This document shows, one piece after another, positions 1 through 7,812 of a DNA stretch of 15,997 nucleotides. Source of the stretch: an uncultured Lacibacter sp. Its GTDB lineage: Bacteria; Bacteroidota; Bacteroidia; Chitinophagales; Chitinophagaceae. The DNA lies in assembly GCF_946479605.1 (NCBI RefSeq), contig NZ_CAMLGT010000057.1:1-15997 (forward strand), written 5' to 3'. The position numbers were made by a program, and so were the translations under genes. How positions within the stretch are numbered: position 1 is the first letter of the stretch; each line of letters begins with the position of its first letter. The notes under the pieces were generated by a model. It saw only the letters and a program-made list of their open reading frames with translations. It did no database searches and was not told where the DNA came from.

Positions 1-771
1 CTGAGCAGGTTGGTGTACCAGCATGTAGTGGACCTGCCGGAAAAGCAGGCCAAACACGAGTTGGGTGTGTTTGCCAACATCTATCGTATTGCCGTGCTCA
101 TTACCATCATGATCCAGGCTTTCCGTATGGCTGCCGAACCGTTCTTTTTCAATAGAGCAAAAGATGAAGATGCCCCACGCACCTATGCACGTGTAATGAA
201 GTTTTTTGTAATTGCCTGTTGCTTTATGTTCCTCGGCATTGGATTGTATCTCGATGTACTGAAATGGATCCTCACCCTTAAATCAAAAGCCTGGGGCGAA
301 GGCATGAATGTAGTGCTGGTGCTGGCAATGGGCAATATTTTCCTGGGCATTTATTATAACCTCAGCGTTTGGTATAAGCTCACCAACAAAAACATGTATG
401 GCGCCATTATTACTATTGCCGGCGCTGTTATTACTGTTCTCCTCAATATTGTACTGATACCGAAGTTTCATTACTGGGGTGCAGCCATTGCTACTTTCTC
501 CTGCTATCTTTTTATGATGGTAAGTAGTTATGCACTGGGTCAGAAATACTACCCTGTTCCTTATCCAAGAAAAAAGATCATCAACTATCTGCTGGCAGTA
601 ACCACGTTGGTGCTGCTGCACAAGTTGCTGCTGTATTTCTATTCGCCATTATGGTTCAGCGTTGCCACCGGCACATTATTACTTGCCTGTTTTGCCTGGC
701 TGGTGGTACAGGTGGAGCGGAAAGAACTGCAACATCTTCCTTTTATTGGAAAGTTCATTGCAGCCCGCTAA
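1..771 (+). CDS. Polysaccharide (Wzx/MATE-like) flippase, C-terminal part
   Basis: This is the C-terminal 256 residues of an integral membrane protein; the frame is open to the left edge, so the true start lies outside the window. A TTG at position 10 is simply an internal leucine codon. Several long hydrophobic segments alternate with short basic loops. The stretch reading IQAFRMAAEPFFFNRAKDED closely resembles the conserved middle of Bacteroidota oligosaccharide flippases of the MOP superfamily, which move lipid-linked sugar units across the inner membrane. The protein ends in a short basic tail. It converges on the metallo-hydrolase gene with a gap of only 17 bases. The family assignment is firm, but the substrate (O-antigen, capsule or lipid II) cannot be read from this fragment. 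Confidence 0.85.
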   Translation: MSRLVYQHVVDLPEKQAKHELGVFANIYRIAVLITIMIQAFRMAAEPFFFNRAKDEDAPRTYARVMKFFVIACCFMFLGIGLYLDVLKWILTLKSKAWGEGMNVVLVLAMGNIFLGIYYNLSVWYKLTNKNMYGAIITIAGAVITVLLNIVLIPKFHYWGAAIATFSCYLFMMVSSYALGQKYYPVPYPRKKIINYLLAVTTLVLLHKLLLYFYSPLWFSVATGTLLLACFAWLVVQVERKELQHLPFIGKFIAAR

Positions 772-788
772 CAAGTGATCTCAACTTT

Positions 789-1427
789 TCACTGCAAAAA
801 AGGATTATTCCTTTTCTCATACCCGATGGTTGTTGTGGGGCCATGGCCACTGTATACTGTTGTTTCATCGGGCAAAACAAAAAGCTGAGTGCGTATGCTG
901 TTCAGCAACTGTTCATGATCACCACCTGGCAGATCGGTACGGCCAATGCTTTGGCGAAATAATACATCGCCACCAATTACAAATGCCTGTGCCTTGCAGT
1001 AAAAACAAACATGCCCCGGTGCATGCCCGGGTGCAAACAGCACCTGCAGTTCATCAGTTCCCAGCAAAATAGTATCTCCTTCATTCAACCAATGCAGCGG
1101 TCCATTGTAATTATCAAAGGGCAGGTTCCACATAAGTCCACTTACCGGAGCACGGTCAAGCACAGGTTTTTCGTTGGGATGAAGATGCAGTTCCAAACCG
1201 TATGTTTCATATATCCATTTGTTGCCAAAAACATGATCAAGATGGCAATGTGTGTTGAGCAATTTTACCGGGGTAAGTTTGTTTTGTTGAAGAAACCGGG
1301 CCAACTCTTCCCGTTCTTCTTCAAAATAACAGCCGGGATCAATAATGAAGGCCTGCTTCTGTTCGTTATACAGAACATACGTGTTCTCCTGAACAGGGCT
1401 GAACGTAAAAGCTTTAACAGTGAACAT
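789..1427 (-). CDS. MBL-fold metallo-hydrolase, glyoxalase II-like
   Basis: A 212-residue cytoplasmic enzyme of the metallo-beta-lactamase fold. The metal ligands of the hydroxyacylglutathione hydrolase (glyoxalase II) group are all visible: THCHLDH gives H60, H62, D64 and H65, followed by H139 in APGHAPGH, D154 in IGGDVLF and H195 in YSGHGP. The segment IGRTDLPGG is typical of the short YcbL-like branch of the family, which lacks the full C-terminal glutathione-binding domain of classical GloB. A thioester hydrolase role, perhaps on S-lactoylglutathione or another thiol adduct, is therefore plausible, but the substrate is inferred. The gene starts at an ATG and is divergent from the Omp85-like gene, with 70 bases between them. 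Its 3' end faces the flippase gene. Confidence 0.88.
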   Translation of the reverse strand: MFTVKAFTFSPVQENTYVLYNEQKQAFIIDPGCYFEEEREELARFLQQNKLTPVKLLNTHCHLDHVFGNKWIYETYGLELHLHPNEKPVLDRAPVSGLMWNLPFDNYNGPLHWLNEGDTILLGTDELQVLFAPGHAPGHVCFYCKAQAFVIGGDVLFRQSIGRTDLPGGDHEQLLNSIRTQLFVLPDETTVYSGHGPTTTIGYEKRNNPFLQ

Positions 1428-1497
1428 GGATTGATTTTTGTATTTTTAAATACTGGTTTTCCCAAACCTGATTCTCTTAATGATATAACACGAAAAT

Positions 1498-4400
1498 ATG
1501 CGAATTCAAGTGAACGGTTTTCTAAGGCTTACAGTATCGGCATCACTACTCTTTTTTTTATTCCTTACCCAGGCTTCGGCACAGGTAAATATGGTCGAGT
1601 TCGGGAAAAACCGGGTGCAGCATACAAAATTCAAATGGAGCTTTTACCAAAGTCCCAACTTCAACGTTCACTATACACTCAACGGGCTGGAACTTGCCAA
1701 ATTTGCCACGCAGGTAGCTGAAGAAGAATTGCCTTCACTGGAAGATTTTATTGAGTTTGGTATCCAGCGCAGGATCAATGTTGTACTCTACAATAATTTC
1801 AACGACTTCAAACAATCAAATATTGGTATTGGTCTTGAATATTCAAATGCAGGCGGCTTAACCAAACTGGTGAATAATAAAATGGTGGTGTATTATAATG
1901 GCGATCATAATGATCTCCGCCGCCAGATTCGCCAGGGTATTGCAAAAGTTCTTGTGGAAAGCATGTTGTTTGGTGATGACTTGGGCGAGTTTGCACAAAA
2001 CCAGGCCTTACTTGATCTGCCAAAGTGGATGACCGATGGTTATATTTCTTATGCTGCTGAAAACTGGAGCACCAAACTGGATAATGAATTAAAAAGTGCC
2101 ATGATTGGTGCCGATTATAAAAGCTTTTATCATTTTGCTTACCAGCAACCGCAACTGGCGGGCCATGCTTTTTGGTATTACATTGAAGAACGTTACCGTA
2201 AGGAGAATGTAACCTACATGTTATACCTCAGCCGTATTTATAAAAATGTAAACAGGGCCACACAAACCATTGCCAAGAAAAAACTCAAGGATGTACTCAA
2301 AGATTTTATGATGTACAACCGTGATAAATATTTTAAAGACATCCGTGCAAGAAGAAATGTACCAAGCGGCCGTTTAACTGTTCCAAAAGAAATTGGCAAG
2401 AACGATTATTTCCGTTTCCAGGCAAACCCCAATCCTAAAAGTTTTACTTACGCAGTGGTTGAATACAAAAAAGGACAAACAAGGGTGATCCTGAATGAGA
2501 ATTTTATTTCGGAAAAAGTATTGTGGAAGAGCGGAGTTCGCAATCTTGAAGAAAAGCCAAACCCGAATTACCCTTTACTGGCATGGGATCCGAAAGGAAC
2601 ACGTATTGCCATGATCGTTTGGGAAAAAGGAAAAGTGCTGCTGAATGTATATGATGCATTCCGCCGTATTAAAACAGTAAAGAATGTTGAGCTTCCGTTT
2701 GAGCAGGTGAATGATATGCAATACATGCTGGACCCAAATACACTGGTGATGAGTGCGGTGAAAGGTGGGCAGAGTGATGTGTTTGTGTACAAGATCGATA
2801 AAATGAAAGAAGAGCAGATCACGAATGATGTATATGATGATCTGGATGCAAGCTTTGTGGCATTCCCGAACAAAACGGGTATCATCTTCTCCAGTAACAG
2901 ACCTTCACCATATGCACCTACCGGTGATACGGTGTTACCAAAAGACCGTTACAATGTTTTCCTGATCGACAACTGGAACAAATCAGAGTTCAAACAAATA
3001 TCGCAACTCAGCAATATCAAATACGGTAATGCACGTTACCCTGCGCAATACAATACCAATCACTTCACCTTCATCAGCGATGAAAATGGTATTGGCAACC
3101 GTTGGGCAGGTTTCTTCAGCACTACAGCTGCAGGTCTTGATACCATCTTCCAGGTGGGCGATGAACTGCTGCGTAATCCTGAACCAAAAGAACTTGATTC
3201 AACATTACAGGCATGGAACAAACAGGAGCCAGATTCTGTTTACACCTTCCGTGTGACAGATGACAGTTCTTATACGTTCCCTTTATCAAACTACCAGAGC
3301 AGCGTATTGGAAAGCCGCATTGCTGGCGATAACGGACAGGTTACGGAAGTGAACAGGCAAGGCGAATTTAAATTCCTCTATAAACTGAAAGTAGATGAAA
3401 ACACATTGCGTAAACGAAATGTAAACGCAAGACCTACGGAATACATCAAGCGAATGACAAGGCTTGATAAGATCGCCGGTGAAAACTCGCAGGACCGCAC
3501 CGATATTATTGACAGTGTAACAACACCTAAACCTGCCAACGATTTCTTTGAAACAGAGTTTAAAGATGATTCCATTCAGCCGGGACAAAAACTGATGGGT
3601 GCAAAAGGGCAAACAAGAGAAGAAGTGTTGAGCCGTATGCGTCTGTTCCCTTACACAAAGAAATATTTCCTTGATAATGTTACCACCAACTTTGCTTCAA
3701 ATGGTGCATTACTCATCAACCGTTTTCAACCATTCTCAGGAGCATCAGGCCCTGTTAATCTTGGTAACAGCAATCCGCTGAATGCCATGACAAGAGTTGG
3801 TGCTATGGAGTTTATGGAAGATTATAAGTTCAGCGGTGCATTCCGTATTAACTATGGTTTGCAGGATAATGAAATTTACATGCGTTTCGATAACCTGAAA
3901 CGCCGCATTGACTGGGGACTTACTTATTACCGAGCTTCGGTTATTGGCAATGCTATACAAACTCCAAGAGGTGTGTTCCCTGTACAAATACTTAACAGCA
4001 TTTACCAGGGTAACATTGCCTATCCGTTAAACGAAGTACAACGTATACAGGTAACAGCCGGTATACGCAGAGATGTGTATATCACTAAAAGTAACGACCA
4101 GATAGCTGGCTCACTTGCTGAACCTGATCTTGATGAAAACTTTGCATTGGGCAGAGTTGAATTTGTACACGACAATACTATTAACCCTGTTACCAACATC
4201 TGGAATGGTTTCCGTGCAAAAGGCTGGGTGGAAATGTTCAATCGCTTAGGTGGTAATTATTCTGAACGTCCCGGTGATCTTACTTTCAACTTTGGTTTTG
4301 ATGCCCGCCATTACCTACGCATTTACCGCAACTTTATCTGGGCTGTGCGTGGTGCTGCAGATGTTTCATGGGGCGATAATAAATTCATTTATTACCTGGG

Positions 4401-4935
4401 TGGTACTGATGGTTGGATTATGCTTGGTCAAAACCAGGTTGTACGAAACGGTGTTATTAAAGAACGTTATTTCAATACAGCCAACCGCCCGGCACCAGAT
4501 CAGAGTTATGTGTACGAATCACTGGCAGTAAACCTGCGTGGCTTTACACAAAATGCAGCAAACGGAAACAATGCCCTTGTCATTAACAGTGAATTACGTT
4601 TGCCCGTGTTCACTACGTTCTTCAATAAACCAATCAACAATGCATTCCTGCGTAACTTCCAGTTAGTACAGTTTATTGATCTTGGTACTGCATGGAATGG
4701 CCGCTACAACAAGATCGGAAGACCAGAGGTTTCATATACCGATGCAAACGATCCCAACAGTCCGGTTACTGTTACCATTAAAGCGCCTGGCATTGGTCCT
4801 TTCCTCGGCAGTTATGGTTTTGGTGCAAGAAGTACATTACTTGGTTATTTCCTTCGCTTTGATGCCGGCTGGCAAATGAGTGGCATCTTCCAGGGAAAAC
4901 CGGTGATGCATGTATCAGTTGGTCTTGATTTTTAA
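1498..4935 (+). CDS. Peptidase-MA-like / TolB propeller / Omp85-type barrel fusion protein
   Basis: A 1145-residue exported protein. Residues 1-29 form a signal peptide ending in ASAQ. Residues about 30-280 resemble the peptidase-MA/gluzincin fold: a WMTDGYISYA segment (177-186) corresponds to the usual W-x-x-E-G-x-A-x-Y motif. The HExxH helix expected before it reads RQGIAKVL (145-152), so zinc-peptidase activity is unlikely. Residues about 305-545 contain TolB/WD40-like propeller blades, for example LAWDPKGTRIAMIVW and GIIFSSNRPSP. From about residue 760 the sequence becomes beta-barrel-like and carries Omp85-superfamily C-terminal signatures: LRGF at 1013-1016 (loop 6 motif), FIDLGTAWN around 1060, and a final strand ending VGLDF. 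It should sit in the outer membrane with a large periplasmic part. The cargo or partner is unknown. Annotations of relatives as 'translocation protein TolB' describe only the propeller. Confidence 0.85.
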   Translation: MRIQVNGFLRLTVSASLLFFLFLTQASAQVNMVEFGKNRVQHTKFKWSFYQSPNFNVHYTLNGLELAKFATQVAEEELPSLEDFIEFGIQRRINVVLYNNFNDFKQSNIGIGLEYSNAGGLTKLVNNKMVVYYNGDHNDLRRQIRQGIAKVLVESMLFGDDLGEFAQNQALLDLPKWMTDGYISYAAENWSTKLDNELKSAMIGADYKSFYHFAYQQPQLAGHAFWYYIEERYRKENVTYMLYLSRIYKNVNRATQTIAKKKLKDVLKDFMMYNRDKYFKDIRARRNVPSGRLTVPKEIGKNDYFRFQANPNPKSFTYAVVEYKKGQTRVILNENFISEKVLWKSGVRNLEEKPNPNYPLLAWDPKGTRIAMIVWEKGKVLLNVYDAFRRIKTVKNVELPFEQVNDMQYMLDPNTLVMSAVKGGQSDVFVYKIDKMKEEQITNDVYDDLDASFVAFPNKTGIIFSSNRPSPYAPTGDTVLPKDRYNVFLIDNWNKSEFKQISQLSNIKYGNARYPAQYNTNHFTFISDENGIGNRWAGFFSTTAAGLDTIFQVGDELLRNPEPKELDSTLQAWNKQEPDSVYTFRVTDDSSYTFPLSNYQSSVLESRIAGDNGQVTEVNRQGEFKFLYKLKVDENTLRKRNVNARPTEYIKRMTRLDKIAGENSQDRTDIIDSVTTPKPANDFFETEFKDDSIQPGQKLMGAKGQTREEVLSRMRLFPYTKKYFLDNVTTNFASNGALLINRFQPFSGASGPVNLGNSNPLNAMTRVGAMEFMEDYKFSGAFRINYGLQDNEIYMRFDNLKRRIDWGLTYYRASVIGNAIQTPRGVFPVQILNSIYQGNIAYPLNEVQRIQVTAGIRRDVYITKSNDQIAGSLAEPDLDENFALGRVEFVHDNTINPVTNIWNGFRAKGWVEMFNRLGGNYSERPGDLTFNFGFDARHYLRIYRNFIWAVRGAADVSWGDNKFIYYLGGTDGWIMLGQNQVVRNGVIKERYFNTANRPAPDQSYVYESLAVNLRGFTQNAANGNNALVINSELRLPVFTTFFNKPINNAFLRNFQLVQFIDLGTAWNGRYNKIGRPEVSYTDANDPNSPVTVTIKAPGIGPFLGSYGFGARSTLLGYFLRFDAGWQMSGIFQGKPVMHVSVGLDF

Positions 4936-4948
4936 TCAACTTACTTTT

Positions 4949-5581
4949 TCATAAGGATGCCTGCTCACTAAAATGAGCAGGCATTTTTTTGAGTGCTTCA
5001 TAGATCAGCAACAATACTACTGTAAACAAAATAGTAACAGCCCATGCACCGGGATGTGATGCCGGGTAAATGATTTTTGCTGCAATACCTTTCAGCAGAT
5101 CCAGTGGTTGTGTTATAAGATGCCAGCTGTTATACCTGTCGTACCTGCCGAGATAAATACCAAAACCACATAAACCAATGCATGAAAAAATGATAGCCCG
5201 AACTTTAAACACAGAAAGCCGTTGCAATAAGAATCGTTCAATATTCCGTAGCGACAGCAAACCCATGAGCAAACCATTCCATGCTGCCATAAACAGCAAT
5301 ACCAGATCGTAATACAAAGGCACCCCAGCCCGCTGCTCCAAATGAAACAGATCGGTAATAAGGTAAGGTGAGTTGGGGAAGAACAATAACCACAAAGCTA
5401 TTAATGACAGGTTGCGGAAAGAAAAGCCCGAATGCTTCAACAAACAACTGAAGCAAAAAGGCAGCCACGCAAGGAACAAATTCCATGGAATGAACAGGAA
5501 CAGAAAACTGCCGGTGTACCATACACGAAATGCATAAAGCAATAAGGAAAAGCCAACGGAGTAAAATAAAATGCGTTGCAT
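4949..5581 (-). CDS. DUF1361 family integral membrane protein
   Basis: A 210-residue very hydrophobic protein with about six predicted membrane segments. The central sequence WLLFFPNSPYLITDLFHL, followed by a YYDLVLLFMAAWNGLLMG segment, matches the conserved core of the DUF1361 family as I know it. No biochemical function is established for that family. The ATG start lies 8 bases after the stop of the diacylglycerol kinase gene, so it is probably the last gene of the leftward operon. Its final nine or so codons (MPAHFSEQA) are written in the terminator hairpin of the opposing gene, so the C-terminal tail is probably not conserved. No terminator for the leftward transcript is evident just downstream. 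Confidence 0.82.
   Translation of the reverse strand: MQRILFYSVGFSLLLYAFRVWYTGSFLFLFIPWNLFLAWLPFCFSCLLKHSGFSFRNLSLIALWLLFFPNSPYLITDLFHLEQRAGVPLYYDLVLLFMAAWNGLLMGLLSLRNIERFLLQRLSVFKVRAIIFSCIGLCGFGIYLGRYDRYNSWHLITQPLDLLKGIAAKIIYPASHPGAWAVTILFTVVLLLIYEALKKMPAHFSEQASL
4957..4990 (+). terminator. Intrinsic terminator of the Omp85-like gene
   Basis: A perfect 11-bp inverted repeat, ATGCCTGCTCA / TGAGCAGGCAT (4957-4967 and 4974-4984), is separated by a 6-base loop and followed by a run of seven T on the plus strand. It lies 21 bases after the stop of the Omp85-like gene. On the minus strand the hairpin is preceded by A and is not followed by T, so it should work only for rightward transcription. 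It overlaps the last codons of the opposing DUF1361 gene. Confidence 0.88.
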
Positions 5582-5589
5582 AACTGATC

Positions 5590-5925
5590 TTAAAAAATTT
5601 TAGGTATAAAGATCATAGCGCCAACTATAGCAGCGCCTGTGCTTACAACCAATACGGCAGCTGCTGCAATATCCTTAACCATTTTTATGGATGGGTGTTG
5701 TTCCGGTGTTACATGATCGCACAAAATTTCAAGAGCAGTATTCACTAACTCAGCAGCAATAACGGCAACCATGCACATCACCACCAGCATCCACTCCAGC
5801 AAAGAGATGTGCAGAAACAACCCGGCAATGCAAACAGCAGCTGCACTGCCTGCGTGTAAACGCAGGTTGTATTCCTTTCGCAATGCATACAGTAATCCGC
5901 TGACAGCATAGTAAAACGATCTCAT
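5590..5925 (-). CDS. dgkA: Diacylglycerol/undecaprenol kinase (DgkA family)
   Basis: A 111-residue membrane protein of the prokaryotic DgkA family, which phosphorylates diacylglycerol or undecaprenol with ATP at the inner membrane. The family signature is clear: AELVNTALE gives the E-x-x-N-T-x-x-E catalytic motif, followed by KMVKDIAAAAVLV, which matches the conserved K-D-x-A-A-A-A-V segment. Three hydrophobic helices are visible, at about residues 24-43, 44-66 and 87-108, and the N-terminal segment AVSGLLYALRKEYNLRLH is amphipathic. The protein is about the usual length. It sits 4 bases downstream of the COQ4-like gene and 8 bases upstream of the DUF1361 gene. Homologues of Gram-positive type mainly use undecaprenol, and which substrate applies here cannot be read from the sequence. 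Confidence 0.9.
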   Translation of the reverse strand: MRSFYYAVSGLLYALRKEYNLRLHAGSAAAVCIAGLFLHISLLEWMLVVMCMVAVIAAELVNTALEILCDHVTPEQHPSIKMVKDIAAAAVLVVSTGAAIVGAMIFIPKIF

Positions 5926-5929
5926 AGAA

Positions 5930-6406
5930 TTATACTATTTGATATTGTTTACGAACTTCAGTGATCTGCTCCGGCATAATAGCAAACCAATCTAACTTCG
6001 AAATATCGCCTGCTTCTTTTCCCCTTTGGTATGCTTTTCGGAAAGAAGCATAATACTCCGGCATGGTTGCCAATCCGTAAATTACTGTTGCCAACACAGG
6101 AAATGAAACCCTTCCATTTGCCAGCATAAAAAACTGCAGACACACTTCGCCTTCGTCAGTAAATGGATAGTTAAGTACCACATGTTTAATATCATGCCGC
6201 TCGTAATATGGAAGCAACCGCAGATTATGCGCATTCATCGCCTGCCATACTTCATTGCCAACTGTTTCATACGGCAAGGCGCTAAGCTGTTCCATATTGT
6301 AAGGGAATTTTTTCTTGCGCCTCACAATTTTCAATATTGGTAATGCAAATGTGTGCGTAAGTATAACCAGCAGGCTGCTGCGTATATTTTTTAAGATCTT
6401 TTTCAT
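5930..6406 (-). CDS. COQ4-like protein
   Basis: A 158-residue protein. It contains HDIKHVVLNYPFTDEGE, where H71, D72, H75 and E87 fit the HDxxH-x11-E metal-binding motif of the COQ4 family exactly. The rest also fits: a hydrophobic middle, then AYQRGKEAGDISKLDWFAIMPEQITEVRKQYQI, similar to the C-terminal part of COQ4 proteins, where a rather invariant tryptophan and a final R-x-x-x-x-I are found. COQ4 in mitochondria acts in ubiquinone biosynthesis (C1 decarboxylation/hydroxylation of the ring) and its relatives bind lipids. Bacteroidota are expected to make menaquinone, so the role here is open. Residues 10-27 are hydrophobic and might associate with the membrane. The start codon overlaps the creD stop as ATGA, which suggests translational coupling. 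Confidence 0.72.
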   Translation of the reverse strand: MKKILKNIRSSLLVILTHTFALPILKIVRRKKKFPYNMEQLSALPYETVGNEVWQAMNAHNLRLLPYYERHDIKHVVLNYPFTDEGEVCLQFFMLANGRVSFPVLATVIYGLATMPEYYASFRKAYQRGKEAGDISKLDWFAIMPEQITEVRKQYQIV

Positions 6407-7761
6407 GACGCTGATGTGTTATCATTGTTCAACTCAGTTGCTTTTTTATTATCGCCATACCAATCGATCTTCTTTGAATAATACATCACTATAGCAAGGA
6501 GAATAAATAATCCGATACTACCGAACAATAAAGCACCGTCCTGCAACTGAATAAGGATGTAGATAAAACCATAAAGCGATGAAAGGAATACAAGCAATGC
6601 AAGTGCAATGGCTGCCTGTTTAAAAATACTGTACGTGTAAGCTGTAATAAGACCAATGGTGGCAACAGATGAAATTAGATAAGCCACATTAAAACCGGTA
6701 TATTCTGAAACCGATAGTAACAGCGTATAAAAAATACAAAGTGCCAATCCTACCAATACATACTGTAACGGATGTACACTTTTTTTCTTCAGCGTTTCAA
6801 TAAAGAAATAAAGAAAAAAGGTGAGTGCAATAAACAGTATTGCATATTTAACTGTACGCATTGTTTTGCTGTACGAGTCAATTCCCTGCAACAACTCAAC
6901 TCCAAATGCTGTTGAATCGATATGCTGTTTTTCATCTTTCCATAACTGGGGAATATCACGTGTAAAATGTAGGATGTTCCAGCTGGCTGTAAATCCTTTA
7001 TCGGTAACAGTTGATTGTGTTGGCAAAAATTTTCCATCGAAAGCAGGATCGGGCCAGGTTGATTGTAACTGTACATTTGTTTGTTTACCAAGCGGTGTAA
7101 AATAAAGGCGTTCTGAACCTTTCAGTTTTAATTTCAGTTCAAACGTGTGTACTGAATCCTTCAATGCATCTGCATTCATCAGCAAACTGCTTACACCTGA
7201 ACCGGCAATATCAGTTGAAGGAAAACCGGGGTCCATTGATGCTGTTTGCCCGTTCCATTTCAGCGATAATGCTTCTGCAATACCACGGTTATCTGAAATA
7301 CCAAGACAAAGCCTTACTTCATTCCATACTACATCTGCAGGATCAACCCCGATCTCCGCTAACTGAACCGGTAAAAATTTTCCGGTGATGGTAATATCCG
7401 ATTTATAAAGAATGATCTTGAAAATACTTCGGTGTCGTTCTTCAGGAAAAAGTTGACCATTTACGTTTTCTGTTTCAGGCAGGTAATGCATCATCTTCTT
7501 GATCAGGATCACTTTGCCCTTCTCATCAATTATTTTTTCATGATAGGGAATAAGCAAGAACGGGCCGCTTACAATTTGTGCGGTTGCCCATTTCGAACTT
7601 ACTTCTGCTATTACTTCCCGTTGCCTGTCCTGTCGCTCACGCACCAATTCCATGATAAATGCAGTTGGGATCAGCAGAACAATGATCAAAAAACCAACCA
7701 GGATCGACTTAATGAAAATGCCATACCGTTGAAGGAACGAAGGCTGTTGTTGTGTGTTCAT
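6403..7761 (-). CDS. creD: CreD family inner-membrane protein
   Basis: A 452-residue inner-membrane protein of the CreD family, whose overexpression in enterobacteria affects envelope integrity and beta-lactam or colicin tolerance. It has one N-terminal membrane segment (about 14-37), a periplasmic domain that opens with the family hallmark SSKWATAQIVSGPFLLIPY, and five C-terminal membrane helices, including the very conserved HPLQYVLVGLALCIFYTLLL. I place the start at the ATG at 7761. An in-frame start at 7806 would add 15 residues and would put the palindromic operator inside the coding region. No CreBC two-component genes are nearby; a winged-helix regulator gene lies directly upstream instead. 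The stop overlaps the start of the COQ4-like gene by four bases. Confidence 0.9.
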   Translation of the reverse strand: MNTQQQPSFLQRYGIFIKSILVGFLIIVLLIPTAFIMELVRERQDRQREVIAEVSSKWATAQIVSGPFLLIPYHEKIIDEKGKVILIKKMMHYLPETENVNGQLFPEERHRSIFKIILYKSDITITGKFLPVQLAEIGVDPADVVWNEVRLCLGISDNRGIAEALSLKWNGQTASMDPGFPSTDIAGSGVSSLLMNADALKDSVHTFELKLKLKGSERLYFTPLGKQTNVQLQSTWPDPAFDGKFLPTQSTVTDKGFTASWNILHFTRDIPQLWKDEKQHIDSTAFGVELLQGIDSYSKTMRTVKYAILFIALTFFLYFFIETLKKKSVHPLQYVLVGLALCIFYTLLLSVSEYTGFNVAYLISSVATIGLITAYTYSIFKQAAIALALLVFLSSLYGFIYILIQLQDGALLFGSIGLFILLAIVMYYSKKIDWYGDNKKATELNNDNTSAS

Positions 7762-7779
7762 TTTGTTTATTTTAAAAGC

Positions 7780-7796
7780 ACTTTGAATTTCAAAGT
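7780..7796. promoter_or_regulatory. Predicted operator upstream of creD
   Basis: A perfect palindrome, ACTTTGAA-T-TTCAAAGT, lies in the 51-base gap between the regulator stop and the creD start. The same ACTTTG-N5-CAAAGT pattern, preceded on the plus strand by the same AAAAGC, occurs before the first gene of the unit. Binding by the adjacent winged-helix regulator is inferred from position and symmetry. Confidence 0.65.
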
Positions 7797-7812
7797 TTAT
7801 TGACAAAAAAAT

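Noticed and set aside
1440..1453. Palindrome GTATTT-TT-AAATAC between the divergent metallo-hydrolase and Omp85-like genes.
   Set aside because: It is AT-rich and short, no second copy was noticed, and no regulator is encoded next to it, so chance is a good explanation.
1011..1721. Open frame of 236 codons on the plus strand, across the metallo-hydrolase gene and the start of the Omp85-like gene.
   Set aside because: It lies antisense to a gene with all its catalytic motifs intact and out of frame with the next one. Its translation shows no family resemblance and has coincidental composition.
4925..4939. Small hairpin TTGATT-TTT-AATCAA over the Omp85-like stop codon, considered as a terminator of the leftward operon.
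   Set aside because: The stem is AT-rich and no T-run follows on the minus strand.
7762..7806. N-terminal extension of CreD by 15 residues from an upstream start at 7806.
   Set aside because: It would place the palindromic operator in the coding region, and the extra residues precede the usual CreD N-terminus. The ATG at 7761 fits better.
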